Shown: piece by piece, positions 53,134 through 61,626 of the stretch | Layout of the letters: every line of letters begins with the position of its first letter | How positions within the stretch are numbered: the stretch's first letter is position 1 | DNA from: Sphaerothrix epifaneia | Lineage (GTDB): Bacteria > Cyanobacteriota > Cyanobacteriia > Phormidesmidales > Phormidesmidaceae | NCBI RefSeq assembly: GCF_042788235.1 | Contig: NZ_JBHZOL010000031.1 | Location: 62,001-126,000, forward strand | DNA length: 64,000 nt | Direction of reading: 5' to 3' | The notes under the pieces: generated by a model | What the model saw: the letters and a program-made list of their open reading frames with translations, nothing else | Told to the model about the DNA's origin: nothing | The model's database searches: none | Position numbers and translations under genes: made by a program

Positions 53134-53940
53134 TTAGTCAACTGTGCCTGCTGAGAGAGCCGCTTTGAGCTGTTGGCAAAATGTTTCGATCGCCGCTAGC
53201 CCAGCTTCTGGGTCTGTGGCAAGTCGCTTGACAAAGGCGCTGCCCACGATGACGGCATCGGCTCCCCAGTTTTTTAGCTGCTGGGCTTGTTCGGGCTGAG
53301 AAACCCCAAAGCCGACGCCAATCGGCTTATCTGTCATTTCTTTTAATTCCTGCAGCAGCGACTGCACCCGAGACTGAATTTCGGTGCGCATCCCGGTGAC
53401 CCCGGTGACGCTGACCAGATAAATAAAGCCGCGAGACTGGGCTGCAATTTGCTGGATGCGATCGCGCGGTGTTGTCGGCGCTACCAGCAACGTAATTTCA
53501 ATATCGGCGGCGGCAGCAGGCGCTAGCAGTGTTTCAACTTCTTCTAGCGGCAAGTCGGGAACCACCAAGCCCTTAGCACCCGCTGCGGCAATATCTTGAA
53601 AAAAGGTGTCAATACCGCGATTCAAAATCGGGTTGTAGTAGGTAAAGAGAATGACGGGAGCCTGAAGCTGAGGGCTGAGCGATCGCAACATCTCTAAAAC
53701 CTGATCAAGCGTGACACCCTGTTGCAAAGCACGGGTTGCGGCGGCTTGAATAACAGGGCCATCCGCCAGCGGGTCAGAATAGGGAACCCCCAATTCGATA
53801 AAATCAGCCCCGCTACGATCGAGAATTTTAAGGGCAGCCGCAGTGGTGGCTAGATCGGGATCCCCCGCTGTGACAAACGGGATAAGGGCACACTGCTGGC
53901 GATCGCGGAGACTACAAAACTGTTCAGAGACGGACTTCAT
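53134..53940 (-). CDS. trpA: Tryptophan synthase alpha chain
   Basis: A 268-residue cytosolic enzyme that splits indole-3-glycerol phosphate to indole and passes it to TrpB. Catalytic E49 (FIELGVPYSDP) and D60 (LADGPVIQAA) fall at the standard numbers when translation begins at ATG 53940; TTG 53943 is the only near alternative, and TAGGA precedes with good spacing. VTGVTG and GFGVSQPEQA also match the family. It is the last gene behind DUF3007 and ndhL, with about 155 bases between. The ndhL-DUF3007-trpA order is common in cyanobacteria. Confidence 0.96.
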   Translation of the reverse strand: MKSVSEQFCSLRDRQQCALIPFVTAGDPDLATTAAALKILDRSGADFIELGVPYSDPLADGPVIQAAATRALQQGVTLDQVLEMLRSLSPQLQAPVILFTYYNPILNRGIDTFFQDIAAAGAKGLVVPDLPLEEVETLLAPAAAADIEITLLVAPTTPRDRIQQIAAQSRGFIYLVSVTGVTGMRTEIQSRVQSLLQELKEMTDKPIGVGFGVSQPEQAQQLKNWGADAVIVGSAFVKRLATDPEAGLAAIETFCQQLKAALSAGTVD

Positions 53941-54096
53941 CAATTTTCCTACTTGACTAGCACTTCAACAGCTACCGGGGGCTAACGAGCCAAACAGCCC
54001 CCCTTGCTAAGCCAATCAGCATTAGCAACAACAGCCATTAAAAAAGTCTAAGTCAAGAGGCAACCGCAATCGCGCGATCGCAAGTATCTTCTTAGC

Positions 54097-54429
54097 TCAG
54101 CCAGGAGGAGTTTCAGCGGTTGAACGAGCCTCGGCTTCAGCAGCCAACTCTGCTTGCAAAGCTGCCAGTTCCTCCGGCGTCAGCGAATCTAGCCGTTTTT
54201 GCAGTACTGCATCTTCATAGTCTTGCAACTGTTGATGGTAGGTCATCTTGTGGCCTAAAGCTCTGACCAAGTAAGTCGCCACCCAGCCCAAAAGACCTGC
54301 CACCAAGATAACCTGACTCCAAATTCCAGCCGAGACACCATCTAAGCCGAAAAGCTGGAGTCCGCCAAAAAGCACACCCCCAACCACAAAGACGCCCAGA
54401 CCAATCCCAATTACGTCAATTCTGCGCAT
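54097..54429 (-). CDS. DUF3007 family membrane protein
   Basis: A 110-residue protein. Two hydrophobic helices (IDVIGIGLGVFVVGGVLFGG and SAGIWSQVILVAGLLGWVATYL) are followed by an acidic helical tail with LDSLTPEELAALQAELAAE. This layout and the place between ndhL and trpA are those of the cyanobacterial/plastid DUF3007 family; related plant proteins are linked to NDH or cytochrome complex biogenesis. Twelve bases separate it from ndhL, so they form one operon. Role therefore probably in thylakoid complex assembly, unproven here. Confidence 0.88.
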   Translation of the reverse strand: MRRIDVIGIGLGVFVVGGVLFGGLQLFGLDGVSAGIWSQVILVAGLLGWVATYLVRALGHKMTYHQQLQDYEDAVLQKRLDSLTPEELAALQAELAAEAEARSTAETPPG

Positions 54430-54440
54430 AAGCTAATTAG

Positions 54441-54653
54441 CTAGCTTTCTAAAGAACGCCGCCGGGGGCGAAAGTTGAGAAAAGGACTGAGCAGCAACAT
54501 ACCGGGGAAAAAGAAAAAGACCAAGAAATAAAGCAAGGTGCGCTCAATCGAACCAGCGGTATACCAGCGGGCTTTAAGGTAAAACAGCAAAATACCGGGT
54601 ATGACTACCAGGTAAGCCCCCCCTAACACCAGATACAAAATTGCAGTAATCAT
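54441..54653 (-). CDS. ndhL: NAD(P)H-quinone oxidoreductase subunit L
   Basis: A 70-residue subunit of the NDH-1 complex for respiratory and cyclic electron flow and for inorganic carbon uptake in the thylakoid membrane. It has two helices (AILYLVLGGAYLVVIPGILLF and LLYFLVFFFFPGMLLLSPFL) and the conserved YLKARWYTAGSIERT loop, with a basic end FRPRRRSLES. Normal length. First gene of the ndhL-DUF3007-trpA unit. Confidence 0.95.
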   Translation of the reverse strand: MITAILYLVLGGAYLVVIPGILLFYLKARWYTAGSIERTLLYFLVFFFFPGMLLLSPFLNFRPRRRSLES

Positions 54654-55058
54654 GCCGAGCTTAGTGACTAGCGTTTGTTGTCCAGTCTTTATCTTAAAAC
54701 CTGTTGGGTTGTTCAGGGAGTGACGGCAGCGCTAGAAAAGTTTTGCCCCCTCCCCTGCCAATGCTCAGCCATCTAGCCCGACTGAGTCGTAGCGCCATTG
54801 CTTTTTACGGCAGCAGCCAGAGTACGGCAGCAACGGCTGGCCTTTCAACTGAGGGCTTGATTACTCAGAAGGCTTGCCTAGCCTTGGTTAGACAGTTTTT
54901 TTTGCATAGGCTAAGACCCACCAGACATATATAGCCTTGCACTGGTTCACGCGGCTACTTTTTGAGTTTACGCAGAAGATAGTTGCATCTGAGGACACTT
55001 GGTGGTGGAATAGACAATACGGTAAAACCATCAGTAGGGCAGTTGCCTAATACTGTTT
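54654..55058 (+). other. Intergenic region between ndhL and tRNA-Leu
   Basis: About 405 bases holding the ndhL promoter (minus) and the tRNA-Leu promoter (plus). A 10-base direct repeat TACGGCAGCA occurs at 54806-54815 and 54823-54832. No gene seen. Confidence 0.45.
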
Positions 55059-55394
55059 GGGGGCGTGGCGGAATGGTAGACGCTACGGACTTAGGAAACT
55101 GAGCCTTGGAGGAGAAATCCCCCAAGTGGAAGCTCTCAAATTCAGGGAAACCTAAGTTCCTTCGGGAATATGGCAATCCTGAGCCAAGTCTTTGCTGTCA
55201 GGCAAAAGCCCAGTCAGCAAGGGAAGGTGCAGAGGCCCGACGGGAGCTACCCTAACGTAAAGTCGAGGGTAAAGGGAGGGTCCAATCCTTAAAGCCGCGA
55301 TCGCTCATTTGAGCCAACGGCAGCAGTGAAAGCTGTGAAAGGATGAAAATCCGTTGACCGCAAGGTCGTGAGGGTTCAAGTCCCTCCGCCCCCA
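55059..55394 (+). tRNA. tRNA-Leu(UAA), interrupted by a group I intron
   Basis: The 5' exon is 55059-55092 and the 3' exon 55346-55394. Acceptor stem GGGGGCG (55059-55065) pairs with CGCCCCC (55387-55393), A55394 is the discriminator, and the CCA is not encoded. The anticodon stem ACGGA/TCCGT encloses C-T-TAA-A-A, so the anticodon is UAA, split after its first base. The variable arm GTTGACCGCAAGGTCGT fits a class II leucine tRNA, and the T loop reads GGTTCAAGTCC. A clear leucine tRNA for UUA/UUG codons. Confidence 0.96.
55093..55345 (+). ncRNA. Group I self-splicing intron in tRNA-Leu(UAA)
   Basis: A 253-base intron inserted between U34 and A35 of the anticodon, the ancestral cyanobacterial/plastid position. 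Its last base is the required G (55345). Conserved core elements appear in order: TTCAGGGAAACCT, CAATCCTGAGCCAAG (P/Q strands) and GACGGGAGCTACCC (R strand region) with GGGAGGGTCC (S). No homing endonuclease frame is inside. Subgroup IC3 by position and core. Confidence 0.93.
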
Positions 55395-55782
55395 TCCATG
55401 TGGCCTGACGACAGATAAGGTGCATTTCTGTATGACCTTAAGTTTGGAGATAAAGCAGCAGGGAATTCATTCGTAGTTGGGTGAGCATATCCGCCTGAAG
55501 CTGAACTTTAGCGCGATCGCTGCAGCGGAGTCGTGAGGACTTTCTCACCAAAGAAAAATCTCAACTTTTTCGTAATTCCTGTGGAATTTACTGAGTATCC
55601 TTTGTAGGCTGGAGTGTGGTGCTAAGGATGATCAGTAGTCAAAGCAATTCTTAAGCAACGTTGATTGCCTACAGAAGGCACTGCCTGTGCAAGTAGTTGA
55701 GGAGGTCATCCAGACAACCTCAACGGTTTAAGAGTTGTCCTACTGAGCTTTTAGGCAAGTATTCAAGCCCACCTCTGCCTCG
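55395..55782 (+). other. Intergenic region after tRNA-Leu
   Basis: About 390 bases of ordinary composition. No T-tailed hairpin, repeat or frame that I would support. Confidence 0.45.
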
Positions 55783-57195
55783 ATGTCCTCTGCTGTCTTT
55801 AATGTCGCAATGATAGTGGATAGAGTTCCGGGTGATTATCAGTCTGCGTCTTCCCATCCTCCTGAGCGGATGTTGCTTGAACTGCAAGAAGCTCAGCAAA
55901 CCATCTACGATTTTTTACTCAAGATTGTTAAGACTTGGCCCGCCTCGCAGGTTCTCGAAGAGTTCAAGCGGCTATTCATTCAGCACAGTGACACCACTAA
56001 CGCCGAGACGCTGCCCTCTTTATATGCCATTGTTTTCGCCAACAACGAACAAGAATTTTGCAATACGCTCAAGCGTTCCTGCTACATCCTGATTAACAAC
56101 TGGGAAGTGAAGCGCGAACACCAGGCCATTCAAGATTTGATTGGTTTGTTTGAAGATCCTGTTTTACAACGACATACGTTTTCTCCCACGCTGAAGCGCC
56201 TGCGTAACTGGTTGCGGCGCTTTGTTGTTAGCGAAGATTTTCAAACCATTCGGCTGTTTGCTTTTCGGCTGCACGAAGAATCAAGGGAAGAACAGTGGTC
56301 TACCCGGTACGCCTCTTATCTCCTGGTTCCTCAGTACGTGGATACGCAAAATCCAATTGAGCAGCGAGAAGCCGCCAGAGTCCTTTCTAGACGGCTCAAA
56401 GAAAAGTTCAAGTTTGAGCTGGCTCTTTACACGGCTCATTCTCAGTCAGCCTCTCCCATCAGCAAACGGCTTAAAAACCCGACGGCGCTAGGAGAAGGGG
56501 TCTTAAGGCTGATCAAAGCAATTGTGGCTCGACGAGGCCGCTATAGCTATCGCAACTTGGCTCATCTCTTTTTGCAGCAGACGAGGGAACTGCGCTATCG
56601 CAGCTTCAAAAAAAGCCTGGTTAACTATTTAATTTTTTCAGTCGATCAACCAGACTTTGTCAAAACGCTCAAGGCTCAGCTTTCACAAAAGCTCGATCAG
56701 CTTCACACCGATTACAACGACAATCCGCTTGATTCGTCGCTGATCCTGCGCACCTGCAATCGCACCATTGATTATCTAACAACTGAAGACAAATCAACGC
56801 CTTCGATGCTTTTCACAATGCTGCTTTCCCAGGGGAGTTCCCTGACGTTGGCAATTGTTTTACTCAAGCTCATTTTGGTGTCTAAAAGTTCTCATGCCTA
56901 TTTAGAGGTTCGCATTGCGGAGCTGATTCGCTATTATGAGCAGTTTCCCCGTGATCAGTGCCGCTGGATTATCAATTTTTTAGAGGTGTTTAGTGTCACC
57001 TTTGCCATCTATGCCGAGAATATTGAGTACAACCTGATTCAGGTCGATGAAAACGGTAAGATTCAACCGTCTGCTAGTTTTTCCCGTCGGGTCAATTTAG
57101 ATGCCTGCCGGATCTTTTCTCAAGCCATCCGACAGCCTGAGCTAGCCGAAGGAACGCAGGCGGAGGATGAAGCCGGACCAGAGGTGAATCTGTAG
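55783..57195 (+). CDS. Conserved-looking helical protein of unknown function
   Basis: A 470-residue, mostly helical protein without signal peptide or certain membrane span. The start is unsure: ATG 55783 and ATG 55810 both lack a good ribosome site. Recurrent basic-aromatic segments occur (LKRLRNWLRRFVVSEDFQTI, VARRGRYSYRNLAHLFLQQT, LRYRSFKKSLVNYLIFSV). A hydrophobic stretch SSLTLAIVLLKLILVSKSS (about 365-385) might touch a membrane. The acidic C-terminal tail ends GPEVNL. I have the impression of broad cyanobacterial conservation but cannot name a family or function. It stands alone between the tRNA and larC. Confidence 0.75.
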   Translation: MSSAVFNVAMIVDRVPGDYQSASSHPPERMLLELQEAQQTIYDFLLKIVKTWPASQVLEEFKRLFIQHSDTTNAETLPSLYAIVFANNEQEFCNTLKRSCYILINNWEVKREHQAIQDLIGLFEDPVLQRHTFSPTLKRLRNWLRRFVVSEDFQTIRLFAFRLHEESREEQWSTRYASYLLVPQYVDTQNPIEQREAARVLSRRLKEKFKFELALYTAHSQSASPISKRLKNPTALGEGVLRLIKAIVARRGRYSYRNLAHLFLQQTRELRYRSFKKSLVNYLIFSVDQPDFVKTLKAQLSQKLDQLHTDYNDNPLDSSLILRTCNRTIDYLTTEDKSTPSMLFTMLLSQGSSLTLAIVLLKLILVSKSSHAYLEVRIAELIRYYEQFPRDQCRWIINFLEVFSVTFAIYAENIEYNLIQVDENGKIQPSASFSRRVNLDACRIFSQAIRQPELAEGTQAEDEAGPEVNL

Positions 57196-57217
57196 CGATC
57201 GCCGGGGATGCTTGGTT

Positions 57218-58504
57218 TCAGGACGGGTGGTGCCACTGTTGCAAAACCTGTTGATGAATTGTCTGCCAGGGTAATTGATGAGCTTGAGCCGCCTTGGCAC
57301 AGTCTTCGTATTCTGGCTGAACGTTGAGCAAATGCCCCGACTGGGCATGGCGTGCAACCTTGACGTTGATCGTGCCGTAGGGCGTTTCTAGCGGTTCTAG
57401 CGTTCGCGGTAGGCGATCGCGCAATTGCTCACGCCGCCGAATACCCAAAGTAGTCGTTTCCTCAAACAAAATCGCTTCACAAGCGGCAACTTGATCGGGT
57501 CGGCAAATGACGGTGAGCAGCAGCCCCGGACGAGATTTCTTCATGCCTGCGCTTTGGCTAAATACATCTAGCGCGGCACTCGCCAGCAATCGCTCAAACA
57601 AAAAACCGACGGCTTGGGGGCTGAGGTCGTCTATTTGAGTTTGCAGCTCAACAACGGTTTCGGTTATGGCTCCGGCATAAGCGGCGATCGCCTGTGGCTT
57701 TGATTGCGGCTGCCAGTGAGATTTGTGCATGACGCTTTCTGCTTCGGTTTGACCCAGCCAAAGCCGCAGGAAGTTGGGAATCGGCAAATCTCGCCCGCCT
57801 GCCCCAAGTCCTACCTTTTGAAGCTGCATCGGCGGCGGTGAGCCAAACTCAGTGGCTAAGGTAGTCGCGATCGCTGCCCCGGTAGGGGTCACCAGCTCTT
57901 TTTGCAGGCCGTTGCTGTAGAGGGGTACCTGACTGAGTTCAAAGAGCTTTAGCACAGCCGGAGCAGGAACAGGAAGCTGACCATGAGCTGCGCGGACAAA
58001 ACCGCCACCTGTGGGTAACGCGGAACAGTAAACGGCGTCGATTCCCAGCCAGTCTAGCCCCAAACAAGTACCTACAATATCTACAATGGCATCGGTTGCG
58101 CCAACTTCGTGAAAATGCACTTGGTCAACCTCAATGCCGTGAACAGCAGCCTCAGCAACAGCTAACTGACGAAAAATAGCCAAACTCCACGCGATCGCCC
58201 GCTGCGGCAAAGCTGCTTGCTGAATTAAGGCTTCAATTTCAGGCAAATGGCGAACAGGAGCCGAATGGGAGGGGTGCGCCTGAACCCGATCCGCATCGTC
58301 CTGATGCAACTCAACCTCGACTTTAGTGCCGACCTGTCCTTGACGGACAACCCGATCAGCCCGCAGCGTAAATTCTGCGGCAATAGGCAAATGAGCTAGC
58401 TGTTCGCTGAGATAGCTCAGCGGCACCCCAGCATCGACTAAAGCCCCCAAACACATATCTCCGGCAATTCCAGTAGGGCAATCCAGATAGGCTAACGTTT
58501 TCAT
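57218..58504 (-). CDS. larC: LarC-type nickel-pincer cofactor synthesis protein (DUF111)
   Basis: A 428-residue protein. N-terminal LAYLDCPTGIAGDMCLGALVDAGVPL is the LarC signature (shown here in pieces as CPTGIAGDM and ALVDAGVPL). VHFHEVGATDAIVDIVG, PTGGGFVRAAHGQLPVPAPA and TPTGAAIATTL follow, then a second domain with TQIDDLSPQAVGFLFERLLA and the tail ETPYGTINVKVARH. In Lactobacillus LarC inserts nickel into the pincer nucleotide used by lactate racemase. Neither larA nor other nickel genes are here. Gene is divergent from the Sua5/YrdC gene, 83 bases apart. Confidence 0.92.
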   Translation of the reverse strand: MKTLAYLDCPTGIAGDMCLGALVDAGVPLSYLSEQLAHLPIAAEFTLRADRVVRQGQVGTKVEVELHQDDADRVQAHPSHSAPVRHLPEIEALIQQAALPQRAIAWSLAIFRQLAVAEAAVHGIEVDQVHFHEVGATDAIVDIVGTCLGLDWLGIDAVYCSALPTGGGFVRAAHGQLPVPAPAVLKLFELSQVPLYSNGLQKELVTPTGAAIATTLATEFGSPPPMQLQKVGLGAGGRDLPIPNFLRLWLGQTEAESVMHKSHWQPQSKPQAIAAYAGAITETVVELQTQIDDLSPQAVGFLFERLLASAALDVFSQSAGMKKSRPGLLLTVICRPDQVAACEAILFEETTTLGIRRREQLRDRLPRTLEPLETPYGTINVKVARHAQSGHLLNVQPEYEDCAKAAQAHQLPWQTIHQQVLQQWHHPS

Positions 58505-58587
58505 AAAATCTTTGTTTAAGCTGCGATCGCGCCGCGATGATAGAACCAGACTGGCCGATTGACGTGACGTTTACCTGAAACAGCAAT

Positions 58588-59247
58588 ATGGCGACCCTGT
58601 ACAACGTTCATCCCCAGACACCTCAAACCCGAAAAATTGAGAAAATTCGAGAGGCGCTCCAGCAGGGGGCTATTGTGCTGTATCCCACAGATACGGTTTA
58701 CGCCATCGGCTGCGATCTTAATGTTAAATCAGCCGTTGAGCGGGTCAGGCAGCTCAAACAAATCAGTAACGATAAGCCCCTCACGTTTCTTTGCTCGTCG
58801 CTGTCTAACATTGCCGACTATGCCAGAGTGAGTGACAGTGCCTATCGCATCATCAAACGCTTAATTCCAGGCCCTTACACCTTTTTGTTACCTGCTACAA
58901 AGCTTGTTCCCCGTTTGGTCATGAGTCCCAAACGGCGCACCACAGGTATCCGCGTTCCGGATTGCCCCATTTGCTTGGCTCTGATTGAGGCTTTGGGTAA
59001 TCCCGTTGTTTCAACTTCAGCCCTCTCTATCACTCACGGCAATCAAGTCGTCAGCGATCGCACCGCTAAGGCCGAACTTTTTGATCGATTGGATGGCAGC
59101 GTTGACATCATTATTGACGACGAAGCTCCAATGGGCTATCAGGTTTCTAGCATTTTAGACCTCACGACGGAAGAACCCGTCATGACCCGACAGGGGCTAG
59201 GGGCGGAGGCAGCTTTCACCTGGGGCGTCACCCTAGCCAACCCTTGA
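58588..59247 (+). CDS. L-threonylcarbamoyladenylate synthase-type protein (Sua5/YciO/YrdC)
   Basis: A 219-residue protein of the YrdC fold that forms the threonylcarbamoyl-AMP used for t6A at position 37 of ANN-decoding tRNAs. Core marks: LYPTDTVYAIGCDL, KQISNDKPLTFLC, RLIPGPYTFLLPATK, GIRVPD and STSALSITHG (S/T-rich nucleotide site). No C-terminal Sua5 domain is attached. The R-rich segment RLVMSPKRRTTGIR is normal. YciO-like members act on other substrates, so the exact activity is likely but not certain. Confidence 0.88.
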   Translation: MATLYNVHPQTPQTRKIEKIREALQQGAIVLYPTDTVYAIGCDLNVKSAVERVRQLKQISNDKPLTFLCSSLSNIADYARVSDSAYRIIKRLIPGPYTFLLPATKLVPRLVMSPKRRTTGIRVPDCPICLALIEALGNPVVSTSALSITHGNQVVSDRTAKAELFDRLDGSVDIIIDDEAPMGYQVSSILDLTTEEPVMTRQGLGAEAAFTWGVTLANP

Positions 59248-59570
59248 GCCAGCCGTTGTCGCTAGACCGTCCACTCAACTGGCACAGTCGCCAAAAAAAC
59301 TTGAATTTTTTTGAAGCACTTGCGTAAAACGCAGTAAGTCTTAGCCCTAAAGGAACCTGAGCGCTTGAAACAGGTTAAACAGAAATCCCAATCAACTGTC
59401 ACAAGATTGCGTGTGACAGTTGATTGGGATAGTGACACATGCCCACCCCGTAGTTAAAGACCGATTGCCTAGAGTGAAGATGTCAGAGACAGGCTAGGAC
59501 TTACCACCTGCAACAAATCGCTGCCACCGTCTTTGTCAACGTGCTCACTGTGCATCACCAGGTAATTTCT
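59248..59570 (+). other. Upstream region of hetZ with a long inverted repeat
   Basis: About 320 bases. It holds a 19-bp perfect inverted repeat (59385-59430, listed separately), a weak TGCGT/ACGCA hairpin near 59320, and presumably the hetZ promoter. No gene seen. Confidence 0.55.
59385..59430 (+). promoter_or_regulatory. 19-bp perfect inverted repeat upstream of hetZ
   Basis: Left arm 59385-59403 (ATCCCAATCAACTGTCACA) pairs exactly with right arm 59412-59430, around an 8-base centre. There is no T-run on the plus strand, and no weaker match on the minus strand beyond TTTCTGTTT. The half-sites contain TGTCAC and its complement. It lies about 140 bases before the hetZ start and 140 bases after the upstream gene, so it may be an operator, a transcript structure or a recombination relic. 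Confidence 0.55.
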
Positions 59571-60878
59571 ATGAACACTCAAATTACGACTTCTTTCACT
59601 GGCACCCACTTTCAGACTGTTCATGTTTGCCAAACCGGAAAATTTGCCCAGTCTGCCCTACCCGGTGGATCTTCAAACAGTCGCAGTTTTCGCGCGGCGA
59701 CTCCCCCATCCCCGCCAACAACTCAAGCCAGTCAGCCCAATCTCGATCTGAGTCATTACATTCAAACTGAACTTCAGGTAGAGTCTGCCATTCGCCCCAA
59801 TCAAGCAGCCAAAATCGCTCATAGAATGGCTGTCGAAGTTGAACGTATTTGTGAGAAAAGTCGCCGTATCCAAGCTTCGGGCGAAATAGCGGCTTGGCAA
59901 CGTTCTCTGGCACAACATCGCATTCGTAAATGTCTGGACTTTTACCGCCTTGGTTCACGGCGAGGCCGGGTTGAACTGCATAGCCGCTTGAGCGCGATCG
60001 CCTATCGCTATATTGCTCCTAGCCAAGCCCAGCTAGGGTTCCAGGGGCGCTATACCCTCTTAGAAGACTTCTTACAAAGCTTTTACGTAGAGTCTCTCAA
60101 AGCCTTTCGACGTGAAAATGACTGTACCGCCGACTATCAGCCCCGGACGCGGTTAGAGTTAGCCGAATATATGGCCTTTACCGAACAATACGCTAAGCGG
60201 CGCATTACGCTACCGGGTTGCAACAACCAGCAGCTCATTATTTTGCGGGCACAAGCCTTTGCCAAGCGTCAACCCAACGAAACCGCCATCGACATAGAAC
60301 AGGCAATGGAATCGGCCAAAGACGAGGCGGGCGAAGAAGCTCTGCGATCGCCCGCCGTCCAGCAGCTACGGCAGCAAATGGTAGCCGAAGCCGTTGATCC
60401 TTCCGAGCAGGTGATTCGCAACCGGGTGATTCAAGAACTGATTGCCTACCTGCACGAACAAAACCAATCAGACTGTGTAGACTATCTCACCCTGCGGCTA
60501 CAAGATATGGCAGCGGCTGAAATCGACGAGGTATTGGGGCTAACCTCGCGCGAACGCGACTATTTGCAACAGCGCTTTAAGTACCACGTAGAAAAGTTTG
60601 CTCAGTTTCACCAATGGGAGTTGGTTCATCAGTGGCTAGGCACGGATTTAGAACGGCATTTAGGGCTTTCTCCAGAGCAGTGGGAAATTTTTAACGCCCA
60701 GCTCGATCCGCAGCAGCAGCAACTCCTAGCCCTCAAACAACAGCAAGCCCAAGACCCAGAAAATGAGCAGTTCCGCGACCCAGCGATCGCGCAGCAGCTT
60801 CACTGCACCCCCAAACAATTGCGTCGCCGCTGGGGTCAACTGATCAGCGCCGCCTGGAAATTACGCAACCAAGCCTGA
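59571..60878 (+). CDS. hetZ: HetZ-family protein (DNA-binding differentiation regulator)
   Basis: A 435-residue protein from ATG 59571, with AGGT upstream; a GTG frame 10 codons earlier exists (59541). After about 60 residues of Ser/Thr/Gln-rich leader, the HetZ core is plain: VERICEKSRRIQASGEIAAW, CLDFYRLGSRRGRVELHSRLSAIAYRYI, LEDFLQSFYVESLKAFRREN, LELAEYMAFTEQYAKRRI and TSRERDYLQQRFKYHVEKFA (each shown in part here). The final 60 residues end in a helix-turn-helix-like segment (LHCTPKQLRRRWGQLI). HetZ controls early heterocyst differentiation in Anabaena, but the family also exists in filamentous strains without heterocysts. A HIP1 palindrome sits in the frame. Confidence 0.88.
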   Translation: MNTQITTSFTGTHFQTVHVCQTGKFAQSALPGGSSNSRSFRAATPPSPPTTQASQPNLDLSHYIQTELQVESAIRPNQAAKIAHRMAVEVERICEKSRRIQASGEIAAWQRSLAQHRIRKCLDFYRLGSRRGRVELHSRLSAIAYRYIAPSQAQLGFQGRYTLLEDFLQSFYVESLKAFRRENDCTADYQPRTRLELAEYMAFTEQYAKRRITLPGCNNQQLIILRAQAFAKRQPNETAIDIEQAMESAKDEAGEEALRSPAVQQLRQQMVAEAVDPSEQVIRNRVIQELIAYLHEQNQSDCVDYLTLRLQDMAAAEIDEVLGLTSRERDYLQQRFKYHVEKFAQFHQWELVHQWLGTDLERHLGLSPEQWEIFNAQLDPQQQQLLALKQQQAQDPENEQFRDPAIAQQLHCTPKQLRRRWGQLISAAWKLRNQA

Positions 60879-60912
60879 ACATTGAAGATGATGCCAGTCA
60901 GAACCCACGCGG

Positions 60913-61626
60913 CTAGGAAGCCTCTTCAGCATTCTCCTGGGGAGGTTCAAACTTATAACCCACGCCGCGTACTGTTTGAATCAAAGCTGGCTGTGTCGTA
61001 TCAATCTCAATTTTCTTGCGGATCTGCCCAATGTGAACATCTACAACCCGCTGATCGCCAACATATTCATAGTCCCAAACCTTTTGAATTAGCTCTGTGC
61101 GACGCCAGACCCGACCTGGATGGCTAGCGAGAAAATGCAGCAAGTCAAATTCCAAAGCCGTCAAAGGTACCAGATCTTCGTTGAGCGTCACTTCTCGCCG
61201 CACAGGATCAATGGCCAGTTGATTAAACGTCAGGCGTTGTTGTTCAGCCGCTGTGACGGGTCGCTGCCGCTTCAAAATTGCCCCGACTCGAACTTCTAAT
61301 TCACCCAGGCTAAAGGGCTTAGTCAGGTAGTCATCAGCCCCTTGATTAAAACCGCGAATCTTATCGGCTTCGTCGGTGCGGCTGGTTAACATCAGAATAA
61401 AGACCCCGGTTCGCGCCTGCATTTCTTTGCAGAGGTCATAGCCATTCGCATCCGGCAAATTGACATCCAAGATTACCAAGTCTGGATTAAACTGCTCAAA
61501 TATTGCGAGAGCACCTTTGCCATCCTCAGCAGCTTCCATCTGATAACTCTGCTTTGACAAAAACCGATAGATGAGATTGCGGATTGCTGGATCATCATCA
61601 ACAACAAGAATCTTGGCAGCAGCCAT
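60913..61626 (-). CDS. OmpR/PhoB-family response regulator
   Basis: A 237-residue regulator, convergent with hetZ and 34 bases from it. Receiver domain: acidic DDD (10-12), phosphoacceptor D54 (VILDVNLP), LTSRTDEADKI and K in LTKPFSLG. The C-terminal winged helix contains TALEFDLLHFL, WRRTELIQKVWD, DVHIGQIRKKIE and VRGVGYKFEPP. It is close in style to the cyanobacterial set of NblR/RpaB-like regulators but I cannot pin down which one. No kinase gene is adjacent. The acidic end ENAEEAS is unremarkable. Confidence 0.92.
   Translation of the reverse strand: MAAAKILVVDDDPAIRNLIYRFLSKQSYQMEAAEDGKGALAIFEQFNPDLVILDVNLPDANGYDLCKEMQARTGVFILMLTSRTDEADKIRGFNQGADDYLTKPFSLGELEVRVGAILKRQRPVTAAEQQRLTFNQLAIDPVRREVTLNEDLVPLTALEFDLLHFLASHPGRVWRRTELIQKVWDYEYVGDQRVVDVHIGQIRKKIEIDTTQPALIQTVRGVGYKFEPPQENAEEAS

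Noticed and set aside
54955..55176. Minus-strand frame over the start of the tRNA-Leu and intron
   Set aside because: The region is fully explained by the tRNA and intron.
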